In this document: positions 34,191 to 44,709 of the stretch, piece after piece | How the letters are laid out: each line of letters opens with the position of its first letter | Numbering within the stretch: the first letter of the stretch is position 1 | Assembly: GCA_037179385.1 (NCBI GenBank) | Contig: CM074190.1 | Location: forward strand, 4,230,284-4,294,283 | Origin: Holothuria scabra | Taxonomy: Eukaryota > Echinodermata > Holothuroidea > Aspidochirotida > Holothuriidae | Length of the DNA: 64,000 nucleotides | Reading direction: 5' to 3' | Notes under the pieces: generated by a model | What the model was told of the DNA's origin: nothing | What the model saw: the letters and a program-made list of their open reading frames with translations, nothing else | The model's database searches: none | Translations under genes and position numbers: made by a program

Positions 34191-35468
34191 GAGATAAAAT
34201 GTGTAACTGCCAATCGATGAAATGGTCCCTCATATTTTCGGGGAAAACCATAAAACGTGATTGAAAACATGCTAATGAATTTTACTCTATTGTGAATCTT
34301 GGCTAAATTCAATATATTAATACAACTGTGTGACTGCCCGAACTTCCGACTATATATGATTTTACTTTTGAAAAAATATAACATTACAAGGTGTGTTTAA
34401 ATGAATTTTCAAGCAGACTTATGTGAAGACATTCTCACACTGCATCATTAAAGTATCGAAAAACAAATAACCCGATTGTCATAACCATTAGATGGCAAAC
34501 TTTTGGACCTGACCGCCCCCTGTCTGTCCGTTGAATTAATTTGGCAATTGAAAACGTCACAAAATTTTGATATTTGACCATTTCGGGCAATTTTTGCAAG
34601 ACTACAGTAAGACTGTGGGGATGATGAAAACTTTTTTTCATATTCTGCCCAAATGAATCGCAGATCTTTGTTATTTTCCATGAAAAATGTACTTTAAATG
34701 TAGCACTCTCTGTTTTTCGGTAAAGATTTGAAGCTATTAAAATATCGGCCATTTCGGGTATTGTGTTACACAAGATTTTAATAACTTGGCTCAAGAATGA
34801 TTGTTGCTTTTAAGCCACAGGCTTCCCAAATGTGTCGCGATTTTTTTATCTGTTTGATTTTTCGTAACTATGTTACCCTTACTAGGTCACTTTTCCATTT
34901 TCGGGCAAATGCTTGGAAGAATTTGTATATTCGACAATTTCGGGAATTATGTTGTGATTTTCTGTGACGATAAAAGTCACGAATAATACCTTTTTCCGCT
35001 GCCCGAAGATGTAGCATTTTTTTAAAACCTTGACTTGGTTTTTCATGAAAATTTTACTGTGCGACTATATGACGTTTCTTTCCTTTTTTCGGGCATATCT
35101 TTTTTAAGATTTCGGCCACACACAGGAATTTTCAGAAAAACCAGCCCATTTTTCTAAAATGTAAAGGCTATCCGAATTTTTTCCACAATTTTGCCCTAAT
35201 GTTTCCCAAATTCCTGCCCGAATTTAGATTTTGTGGAAATCTGGTGAAGTCCCCCGGAGCTACCTCACTGGTCAAATTGCCTTGAATTTTGCAGTCTGTA
35301 CTGTTTCAACTCACTGTGTACAAAATTCCAGTGCAAAAATGATTATATTTTATAAGTAACACAGTCATAAACAACATCCCATAAAATTTGTGAGGCACAT
35401 CCTCCGGGAATAAACATTTTCCCAGGCAAAAGTGTTGCAGCAGGGAGGTGTGCTAATAACACATTCCT

Positions 35469-36363
35469 TTTTTTTTTTTTTTTTTTTTAAATTTTTATTT
35501 TCCTCATTTGTCACTTATTACAATATTTTCCAATCACATAAATTAACATCACAATAGAATGCAGGTGATAAAGTAGATTTTCAACATTGTCAACAATCGT
35601 TTGTAAAAATAAGTAACATATCAAAGAAGATATCTTTGTAACGCTTCAACAATACCTACAAATCCAAATCTAGTAAATTAAACCAGGGCAACCAATAACG
35701 TTCCCAGATACCCACCTTCAAGTCTTTCTTTAATATGTATGAGTAGAGCATGAAATAATTTCTTAAGTAATGCAATAGCCCGATAGAAGATGGGAGTGGT
35801 TTCATTTGCTTACAGCGGAATACATAATATTTTATTAAAATTATCACTAGATTGAGAGCTCGTGAGAAATCACCCCCAAATAATGCTACTGTTTTATTTC
35901 TTAATTCAACGTTAATTCCAGCGTTAACAAGGATATTTTGCATGTAATTCCAAAGGGCTGAAGTATAACGGCAGTTACAAAAAAGATGATCAATTGTTTC
36001 GACATCATTGCCACAAAATGAACATTTATCTGAGTCTATAGCATTGATAAGATAAAGATATTTATTAGTAGGAATAATTCTATGGAGGAGTCTATATTGA
36101 AACCATCTAATTTGTACATCACTAGAACATTGGAAAGGAATGGAACAATACATTGACCATGAATCTTTAGAGATATCATGAGTAAGGGACCATTTTGTAT
36201 AGGATTTATTACAAATAGTAGAGGAGTTTAATAGTTTATCGTAAATAGCCGTACAACACAATTGATTACTCTTAAGAATGATATTCATAAAACTATTCAT
36301 TGGATTACTTAATCGATAACTAAGGTTCCTTAAACACTGTGTCCACTGTTTCTTAATTGCTAC
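35469..36363 (-). mobile_element. 5'-truncated LINE insertion B
   Basis: On the minus strand the insertion ends in a poly(A) tail, read here as a 21-T run (35468-35488). The 14-mer AATAACACATTCCT flanks it on both sides (35455-35468 and 36364-36377), a target-site duplication typical of target-primed reverse transcription. The body is 895 bp and holds only the C-terminal part of an ORF2-like protein, so it is dead on arrival. Confidence 0.9.
35656..36363 (-). pseudogene. LINE ORF2 C-terminal fragment with zf-RVT motif (B)
   Basis: The frame encodes the region after the reverse transcriptase of a non-LTR retrotransposon. It has WFQYRLLHR followed by a C-x2-C-x8-H-x4-C zinc-knuckle motif (CSFCGNDVETIDHLFCNC), the zf-RVT signature, then LFGGD and a run of hydrophobic helices. 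The stop is at 35656-35658. The reverse transcriptase and endonuclease domains are missing because of 5' truncation. The frame stays open across the insertion boundary to 36432, but those extra residues come from flanking DNA. The clade is probably L1/Tx1-like, by general layout only. Confidence 0.8.
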
Positions 36364-36389
36364 AATAACACATTCCTGGTTGCAGTTAG

Positions 36390-37594
36390 TTTTTTTTTTC
36401 TCTTTTATTGGGAGGCGAGCCCACTGGCTCACCTATTGTTCAACACAAAATGAGTTATCTGGCTCACTCGTTTAAATTAATATTTACAATAAAATGTACA
36501 ATATATTTACAACAATAATTAAGTTGGGTACGAATCAACGTTGATTACTTAATCAATTTGCCGCCCATCACTAAAATAAGCATGATTCCCAAGTTCGTAA
36601 TCTAGACTATCCAGTGTCAAATACAAACCGATAGCAAGAATCCTCCTCCGTGTCTACTTTTAACACACATGAACCTTCAAAAATATCCCAGAACTGTGAA
36701 AGGTTACCCGTTTCCTGATAGTAATGAAACAAACCTTCAAGTTTATTCTTAAGGGAACTATAGAAATAATTTTCGATGTTCACATCTGGAATGCCATCAA
36801 GAATGAATAAACGAATCTTAAATACAATGTATTTGTAGGAGGTAAGTACAAAGTCTATGAGCAAACGATTATGATTGTTATGTGACATATCAGCCCCAAA
36901 AAGGGTAATTAAGACCCATGTGTTTAAATTGTTCTCATCCACAGTGCCTTTTAGTTTCGAGACAATTTTACCCCATAGGGGGTTCACCTCTGGGCAGGCT
37001 ATAAAGAGATGGAAAACGGTTTCATTTTCGATGCCGCATAGGCTACATAAAGGGGAATCTACAAGGCTGCATGCGTGAAGTTTTGCATTGGTGAACAGGA
37101 CGTTATGTAAAATTTTGAAATTAAGATCAGCTTCAAAGTTGCTATTTAGCCCCCTGTACACATTAAACCATCTTTTAGAGAGATTGAGGTCAGTGAACTT
37201 CCTTTGCCAGAACAATTCTCCTTTAGGGGGACAAGTATTAAGAGAACGGAGGAGCGAAGTCGCTCCTTTCGTGGTCAAACTCGATGCATCGCAAGTATTA
37301 CCATCAATATTGAGCATAATAGAAGGGTTTTCATTAACATAATCACTAACTACTTTATCGGAGGCAAAAATTGCATCCAGCCAATTGTTTGGCAAGCACT
37401 CAAGAATAGACTTTAGAATATTATTGACGTATGTGATATCGGTTGATACAGTAGGGTTGTTAAGTTGGATACATTCGAGTATGCCATCAGCCGTAAGGTG
37501 CCTTGGAAGAATTTCATACATAATATCGTGTACATAAATAATCGACCCATCGATGAAGATTTTATTAAGTAGAACATTGCCCAAACTGTCCCTG
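36390..37594 (-). mobile_element. 5'-truncated LINE insertion A
   Basis: A 10-T run at 36390-36399 marks the poly(A) end. TTCCTGGTTGCAGTTAG flanks both sides (36373-36389 and 37595-37611), a 17-bp target-site duplication. The body is 1205 bp. The left duplication overlaps the right duplication of insertion B by five bases, so the two insertions hit nearly the same spot independently. Confidence 0.9.
36607..37593 (-). pseudogene. LINE ORF2 C-terminal fragment with zf-RVT motif (A)
   Basis: An uninterrupted frame of about 329 codons runs from the truncated 5' end of the insertion to TAG at 36607-36609. There is no natural start codon; the frame simply opens at the junction. It contains FWQRKFTDLNLSKRW, then DLNFKILHNVLF and a C-x2-C-x8-H-x4-C motif (CSLCGIENETVFHLFIAC), then LFGADMS and a long helical C-terminus. 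It shares layout with fragment B but differs in sequence, so two LINE families are represented. The absence of stops suggests a young insertion. Confidence 0.8.
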
Positions 37595-37611
37595 TTCCTG
37601 GTTGCAGTTAG

Positions 37612-37951
37612 TTGTCTAGTTGCTATTCAAACATTTTTACAGTTCACAAATATTGCGCAGGCGCGGCATCTAGCTAATAGCAACGTCATGTACATGTGAT
37701 ACAAGCATGTGTCGTAGTTGCGCATTGAATTACTGCAGGGCCTAATGCTGGACTGTTACGCCCACATACAATAGAGCCTCGCCGCCGCGCAATGCACCAC
37801 ATTGCCGTGCTGTATACTGTATACTTACGACGCATGTACAATCTTTCACATCCTCTTTGTGTGTGTCTGCAGCTTCGTAGCGTGGGTTTTTCAGAGTCTG
37901 AGAATAATCTCTATTAACTGCCTCGTTTTAATTGACTGAAGTTTTGTATTG
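37612..37951 (+). promoter_or_regulatory. Putative promoter and 5' UTR exon of the complete CIRBP-like gene
   Basis: This stretch is richer in CpG than its surroundings (GCGCAGGCGCGGC, CTCGCCGCCGCGC). TGCGCAGGCGCG at 37654-37665 is one mismatch from the palindromic NRF-1 consensus. A good donor (GTATTG|GTAAGC) ends a possible untranslated exon at 37951. It would splice to the acceptor at 46377 just upstream of the ATG. TSS and exon limits are inference; a nearer promoter is possible. Confidence 0.35.
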
Positions 37952-39002
37952 GTAAGCTTTCATCATTCAGGGTTTCTTCATTCTTCATTTTATTGTATTT
38001 TGAGTAATTTCGCATGTTTTGTCGTAAAGAAAACTCCTAATTTCCGTTTGAAAATTGAGTGTAAGCTGCTGAAGTTGGCGTGGGTTGCTGGTTTAGCCTA
38101 CCGTTCGATGTCTATTACTATTTTTTAGGCCTAACGTTAGGCCTATCCTCATCATGGTTAACTATTGTTGATAATGGTAGGCCTACGTTAGGCTAGCTAC
38201 ACTACCTGACTACACTGTATTTAAGTCACGTTGTCACTGTAGGTCTAGCCTAAGCCTAAGTGTAGTGGTTGGGTCAAATTTTGCTCCTGATATGAAACAT
38301 TTAAAAAATGAAAATAGGCCGAGGCAAGGCTAGAGTCATTCCATGTCAAATCACTCAAATTTAGGCTAGCCTAGGGTAAATTAGGGGGTTTTAGACCACT
38401 TAAGGGTATTTGGTTTTTAAAATAAAATCAAGCAAGGTAATTGAACCAACTTACATTTGGTCAACACCTCCAATGCCTGTACTTACAATTTATGTTTGTC
38501 CTTGATTTTATTAGTTTCCTCCTATTGGGTTATGAAATGTTAACAAAAGAGGTCGAAGATTGGCTATTTTCAATTGAAAACCATGCAATTTAGGGGGAAG
38601 TTTTGTGTGTGACAACATCCCTCCAACTTATTTTTATTTAGTTTATCAAGTCGGACCATTTAATAATAAAATTTGTGGGCATAAAGATATTTGGAAATAA
38701 GCATCGTGGCTTACGGACCATTGTAAGAAAACATGATTTGTAACCAAGTTCATCTGCATTTGGCTTTTTGAGTTCAGATTTTTTGTTTTAAATTAGTTCC
38801 GGTCAAAAGGTGGGTGATTTTTAACTGCCATTAGTTAAAATTACTTGTTGATAAAGTCTTCAGAACTGTTGTTTTTTCAAGATATTTACAATTTGCAGAA
38901 AAGGCTTAGGCAGTCGGAAATACCCTGTAGGTTGAAAACCCCCTAGTTTATCCTAGATGAAGTTTTTGCTAGATTGTCCCCCAAAATTTTTAAAATTTTT
39001 AG
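37952..39002 (+). other. Probable start of the 5' UTR intron
   Basis: No exon seen. Many TAGGCCTA-type motifs occur, including a perfect 20-bp palindrome TAGGCCTAACGTTAGGCCTA at 38126-38145. Confidence 0.4.
38126..38145. repeat. Perfect 20-bp palindrome
   Basis: TAGGCCTAACGTTAGGCCTA is identical to its reverse complement. It consists of two TAGGCCTA palindromes around AACGTT-type bases. Confidence 0.95.
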
Positions 39003-40234
39003 TAGGGTTGTCGCACGCACACAGAATTTTTCTCCAAAATTCTCGCGGAACTACTCACACCCAAACACGAAGTCACTAAAACAGTGTGTTTAAAAACTGA
39101 ATTTACGACCCTCAATATTGTCGCAATTTTGTCTACACTGTAAAATTAGTACACCAAAGACATATTTCTACTATAATATTTCACCAAATAAGCTTTAAAA
39201 CGAAAAGAAGGAAAAATATGTTACGGTTTCTAACGATCCCTTTGAAGCATTGTTACAAAGGTGACAGTCAAAAGTGTGTTTTGGTCACACGTAAAATGCC
39301 ACACACAGCCATCTTTGACTTGATCGTGCATTGGGGCTGAACCTTTGACCTCTACAACCCATATATCGTTAGAAAGAAGAAAAGGAACTCTACATTATAA
39401 TGGAAGGGAGCGATCGCCAAAAATAATATTTCTTTACCATTTTTGGGCTTAAAACATTGGTGACATGATTACAATGGGTTCCAGAAAAATCCGCAATTGC
39501 TTCCAGGTATCATTTTGTAGCGTTTTTTATGATCTTTCCATTTCCGAAGAAAAAAAAAGATCATTTGCTCAGCCCCGATGCACGCTCGATTTAAATGAAA
39601 CAGCCCATTGATCCCCGCCTTCATCTTTTGTACTGAGCCAACAGTGATATGTTTATGTATGAGCCCATTGTACAGCTTAGCAACAAGGGATTTCCCGCCA
39701 ATATGCTTACATACAGTACTGCATTGTATATACCTGTACGTGCAATACCGAAGTACGGTTAGTAAATTACATACTTGTGTACGTGTGCGTAAGCACATGT
39801 ATGGATTGCAATAGCATAGACTGTGTGTAAGCAGGCTATGTGCGACTTGTTAATGCATGTTACGTACACAGAAGGCAAGCTATCATGACACAGACGCGTG
39901 ATCCTTGAGTTCGCCTAGTAACGTTGCAAATTCACGCCGGCACATCTTGTGTACATAACACAGTGGTGAATAATCAAAGCATCTGAGTGAGCAGTTAGGA
40001 TGTTGTTTTTGACCAACTTTTTGCAGGCAGATCGTAACACTGAAGCATACGGCGATTTGGAGAGATCATAAGAATTATGGAGACATAAAATCAGCTATAT
40101 TTTGAAAAGTACTGGTCGGATTTTGATAAAATTTGGCATGGTTGCATACAAAAGGGTAATTAACAATGTGAATCAGTCAAATTCTTGAAGTTTGATATTT
40201 TTCGTGCAGTCGTATTTTTAGTGCGACAACCCTA
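39003..40234. mobile_element. 1.2-kb TIR element with 7-bp target duplication
   Basis: TAGGGTTGTCGCAC (39003-39016) is matched by GTGCGACAACCCTA (40221-40234), a perfect 14-bp TIR. TTTTTAG flanks both sides (38996-39002 and 40235-40241). The longest internal frame is about 109 codons with no transposase character. A 7-bp duplication is unusual among common superfamilies; I leave it unassigned. Confidence 0.75.
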
Positions 40235-40740
40235 TTTTTAGGCCTAGGGTAGAGGAACTAGTATTCAACCCTGTAAGGAATTTCTTGAAATTTTTCCTCC
40301 CAGGTAAGTGGAATCATATGACTCAAAATTTTTTTTGTTAGATATTATGATGGCTAACAAGTAACATGCAGGCTAGCCTAAAGCTACCTAAAAAAATACT
40401 GGATTTAGTCTTTCCTTTTAGAAAGAGCTCACCATAAAAGTTTTAGATTTGCCTACCCAGTATTCAAAATCTTAGGGCGGAACGTAATGTTTTATATGTT
40501 GACTTCAAATTTCAATTCCAAAATTCAAATCCAAAATTTTTCAGTATCCTCATCGAAAAGAATGAATCGTATGACCTTTTTTCTAAACGGCAAGTCTAAT
40601 GTCAGTCACAGACTCATATTTTTTACGTATAAGTAGTCGGGTCCGTTAGTTTACTTTAGTATTTTCCGCCCGTTACTTTCCGCCTCTAAATATCTTAGGG
40701 CGGAAAGTAATGTTTGGACTTGGGGCCTACAGGTGTTTTT
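40235..40740. other. Short unassigned stretch
   Basis: AT-rich, no exon or repeat boundary apart from the duplicated TTTTTAG. It repeats the phrase CTTAGGGCGGAA twice (near 40471 and 40693). Confidence 0.4.
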
Positions 40741-40769
40741 GATTCCTTGCCGTAGGCAGGCAAGGAATC
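40741..40769. repeat. Perfect 11-bp hairpin at the start of the array
   Basis: GATTCCTTGCC (40741-40751) and GGCAAGGAATC (40759-40769) flank a 7-base loop. The right arm recurs at 41948-41958 and at 7134-7144. Confidence 0.9.
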
Positions 40770-41983
40770 TATGCGATGGTGATGTCGTGTGTGTGTGTGT
40801 TTGTGACACTTGCTTGTAAACACGATATCTTCAGATAGGATTGCCTGACAATTTTCATACTTGGTATATAGATTTGTCATGTTGAGAGGAAGAACCCTAT
40901 TGTTTTTGGTAGAGGTCAAAGGCCATTTGAGGTCACCAGCGGTAAAATTGCAAAAAAACACTGAAAATGGCTTGTAAACATGATATCTTCAGCTAGGAGA
41001 GACCAACACTCTTCATATTAGGTATATAGATTTTTCATGTTGAGAGAGAGAAGCCTATTGGTTTTGGTAGAGGTCAAAGGTCATTTGAGGTCAATAGCAG
41101 TAAAATTGCGAAAACTTCGAAAATGGCTTGTAAACACGATATCTTAAGATAGGAGTGACCGACACTTTTCATACTTGGTATATAGATTCGTCATGGTGAG
41201 AAGAAGAACCCTATTGTTTTTGGTAGAGGTCAAAGGTCATTTGAGGTCACCAGCGGTAAAATTGCGAAAACACTGAAAATGGCTTGTAGACACGATATCT
41301 TCAAAAAGGAGTGACAGATACTCTTCATTTTTGGTATATAGATTTGTCATGTCGAGAGAAAGAAGCCTATTGCTTTTGGTAGAATTCAAAGTTCATTTGA
41401 GGTCACCAGCAGTAAAATTGGGAAAATCCCGAAAATGGCTTTTAAACATGATTTCTTCAGATAGGAGTGACCGACACTTCTCATGCTTGGTATATAGGTT
41501 TGTCATGTTGAGAGGAAGAAGTCTATTCTTCTTGGCTGAGGTCATCAGCGGTAAAAATGTGAAAACACCGAAAATGGCTTGTAAACATGATACCTTCAGG
41601 TAGGATTGCCCGACAATTTTCATACTTGATGTATAGATTTTTCATGTTGAGAGAAAGAAGCCTATTGCTTTTGGTAGAGTTCAACGGTTATTTGAGGTCA
41701 CCAGCGGTAAAATTGCCAAAACTTCGAAAATGGCTTGTAAACACAATATCTCCAGATAAAGAGTAACAGATACTTTTCATATTTGGTATCTAGATTTGTC
41801 ATGTTGAGAGAAAGAAGCCTATTGTTTTTGGTAGAGGTCAAAGGTCATTTGAGGTCACCAGGGGTAAAATTGCAAAAATTCTGTGCCTAAAATGTAAAGA
41901 AAAATCTATCAAGCACTGTCAATCTGAAAGCAGGTAAGGTATTTGATGGCAAGGAATCACTAAGCCTTTTGGCTTTCTGGTTG
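40741..41983 (+). repeat. Seven-unit, roughly 156-bp tandem array with DR1 motifs
   Basis: Units start at 40813, 40971, 41127, 41283, 41439, 41578 and 41734 with CTTGTAAACA(C/T)GAT; spacing is 156 bp except for one shortened unit of 139. Each unit ends in GTAGAGGTCAAAGGTCATTTGAGGTCA-like text. Perfect AGGTCA-A-AGGTCA occurs at 41071-41083, 41227-41239 and 41835-41847, and a third AGGTCA lies five bases further on. The array is bounded by GATTCCTTGCC (40741-40751) and its complement GGCAAGGAATC (41948-41958), followed by AAGCCTTTTGGCTT. This suggests a discrete element rather than a simple satellite. Confidence 0.9.
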
Positions 41984-42133
41984 TAACATAAATGCCTACT
42001 GCAAAAGTTTCTTTTTGGGGAACAGTATTGAGAGAAATACTATGACCTACTATCATAAGGGAAGAAGGGAGGGGAATAGATGAAAGGTAGGCCAGGGGAG
42101 GAGGTAGAAGACTGTCAATGTTATACTCTTCCC

Positions 42134-44701
42134 CAGGGTTTTCCCTGGGCGTTTTGAACGTCGCGGCCCGCGACGTTCAAGCTTCAAAACCAAGGAGGCC
42201 GCGACGTTCAAAAAACGGCCGCGATGTTCAAAATTGCTGCCAGCTAGCCTCCATAATTTTTCTTCTTTCTGTCAACGACTGCTTTTGTTGTTAATACAAT
42301 AAACGACAAAATCATTGACTTATTTGTAGAACTGCAACTAACTTTTTTTAATTTCCATGCACATACCACTGCATGCGAGTCGGAGCTCTGTATGTATATC
42401 CCATAGGGCCTACTATTGAACGAGTAACAACACAGTATTATTATAATTAACTAGCCTACACTTGCGGTCGTAGGCTTGTATCAGGAAAATGTTTTGCTCA
42501 CTCCGGAGCACAGCAGCGATGTGGCATAACACGACTTGCATGACCAAAACAGATACGCCCGCCTTTGGCAGGTTAGAGGCGGGGCTAATGTCTCAGATTT
42601 GCGAAATTATCAATCAAACGAACGAACCATGTCATTGTATCTTCACGATGTAATCCCACATATTTCCTGTTACTTCGTTCTTAAAACTTACGACACGATT
42701 GTTTTGCCCGGCTACAACCAAAGTTTGGGAAATTCGATCGTAGCAAAAATGCAATGGGAGTATTAGAATTCTATGCGAAGACGGTTGGTTTCTACATGTT
42801 TTTCCTACATAGAACCCTTGTTTTCCCAACATGTTTTCATGAAAAGATCGGGACACACACAATCTGTGATTGCATGCAGCCACGTGCTCCATTGCTTTTA
42901 TAAATTCTGGCACTCACTTGATCATTACTCCCGATTATTTGCAAGCTGAAAAAAGGGTTAAAATATGCTTGAAACTTGCCCTTAGTTTCGTTAAATTCCT
43001 GTAAACTCAATCCTTTAACTTCCCGCCAAAACTGGTTGCATTGATAATCACAAACGTAAACTTTTTACCCCTGCCATGGAAGTGATCGTTTGATATTTTC
43101 CGCTATAACCCTGTAGTATTACATGGAATTAGATTTAGAATTGCATTCAATGTCTTTTCCTAGCTTATCGCAAAAAGCGCCGCGTAAGTTGCTGTTCAAA
43201 CTGTTCTGCACAAAGCAGACTATCGAGCTGCAGTGTTTCGCCTCTTTTTAATCCCAAAGCTTGGCATACATGTCTTTGGACGTTTTGTACATTAAGCTCC
43301 TAGAATCTTGTGAAGTCCGGTAATTATTATCTTGCATAAATTAAGTAATTCCCAGCATTCCTTCCGTAATGTTATTTACAGTAGGACTTGTGCAATGTTG
43401 TCATGCAACGTCATTGCAAACAAAAACCGTGATGCACGTGGTCTCGTGAAGCAAAATTCTTGGCACACGCATGCAGTAGATTTCCGTGCGTGTCCGTTTT
43501 TTCCGCCAACCAAGGCATCATGTTTTGCTTGGTGACATCATATGCATACGACCCATTTCAAAATTTAAATTGGTCCCTGCATTGTGATTGGTTCAATTGC
43601 GTTGATTCTAGCCAGCCAAACACAATTCGCGCCTTCGCCTATGTGATTTAGTGTGTGAAAATACTCGGTTTCGAGACCAAGTTTTCCCATTGAGTTTGTG
43701 TTACGACGATCGCACTGCCAATGCTTATATAGCCGGCTAGCGAAGCAGGGCGAGCCCCGTGCCAAATTCACCATGAAACGGCATCACAAATCTCTGCGTA
43801 CGTGGATTGTTTGGGGATCTGACCTACGTGCATTTCAGTTGCAGATTCTTTTTAAACAAGACGTAAGTTTTGGACAAGAACTGCCTAAAATTTTCAGGGG
43901 ATGTTTATACCCGAAAGGAACCATAAGATACGTTAATCGGGTGCAATTGTTGGCTGCCCAGAACTGCTAAGATTCTACTTCAAAGATTTTCACGAATGGT
44001 TGCTCTACATGGGGTTCGTATTAAAGCAGGAGAGTCGCTTCAGTATATTGTAGCAACTACAACCGGCCAGTGCAGAAAAGGAATGCAATAGTTCCGAAAT
44101 GATTGGGGGATGGAAAATAGAATGAGCATGATGTTGGCCTAAGAACTAAATTATTAAAGCCTGGGGTATGTGACATCGACTGCAAACAAATCTATCGCAT
44201 CATCAAATCTATGATATCCCGTTCGTGAAACGAACGGAAATTTTCCCAATATTTTCTATCCTGAACTGGTAATATTGCAAGCCGGCCCAATCACGTAAAT
44301 TTTGGTGAGCAACGGACGCGAAATAACGGCCAACCGGGGGTAAAAATCTTCTGGTGCCAGCGCTTAATAAAGGCCATGCCGATGAACCAAAACTTTTGAA
44401 GCAGAAATTACGGTGACATGGAAGCCAATGTGACCGCTACCAGTAGATCAAAATTTGTACGAATGTGAGTATCGGTGCTAATATTTTTGCGTCAACTTAC
44501 AAAAATTGTGTTGACTAATTTGGCTCAAGAATGTCACCATTTTGCGTCTAGGGACTTGCATAAGTCACAAAATTTCCAAAAGGGGAGGGTGAAAAGGGGA
44601 GGGGGACACCCCCTCCCCATATACCCCTCCCCCAGGCCGGCGATCCACTAATAGACGCATCAGATGCGCGACGTTCAATTCTAAACCCAGGGAAAACCCT
44701 G
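42134..44701. mobile_element. 2.6-kb TIR element with self-complementary end
   Basis: CAGGGTTTTCCCTGGG at 42134 is matched by CCCAGGGAAAACCCTG ending at 44701, a perfect 16-bp TIR; GAACGTCGC is also found just inside each end. The outer 14 bases themselves fold (CAGGG-TTTT-CCCTG). CTTCCC flanks both sides directly (42128-42133 and 44702-44707), a 6-bp duplication. The CAGGG terminus resembles hAT-like elements, but the duplication is shorter than the usual 8 bp. Near 44575-44650 there is a nested C/G-rich remnant like the hAT ends elsewhere. No transposase ORF was found. Confidence 0.75.
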
Positions 44702-44709
44702 CTTCCCGG

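Larger units (their letters stand above)
33074..35270. mobile_element. hAT-type non-autonomous element, 2.2 kb
   Basis: The left end CAGTGGCGTGGCTAG (33074) and right end AGCTACCTCACTG (ending 35270; reverse complement CAGTGAGGTAGCT) are flanked by an exact octamer GTCAAATT (33066-33073 and 35271-35278). The left subterminal part has three ACTTTTTCGTGGG units with G-runs. The interior left half (33200-34190) has about five diverged units carrying GCGCCACCA...TTGG...GCG...GCGTACAG; the right half is AT-rich with TTTCGGGCA motifs. No transposase ORF is present. Confidence 0.85.

Noticed and set aside
36364..36432. N-terminal extension of the LINE B frame up to an ATG at 36432
   Set aside because: These codons lie in the target duplications and in the tail of LINE A, so the fusion is accidental.
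39469..39798. 109-codon minus-strand frame in the TIR element at 39003-40234
   Set aside because: No transposase motifs, and it is not open to a plausible full-length product; treated as chance within a non-autonomous element.
40741..41983. Helitron interpretation of the array (3' hairpin followed by CTGG or CTAG then T)
   Set aside because: The hairpin is too short and too near the end, and the 5' end shows an inverted arm rather than a plain TC start. The resemblance is weak.
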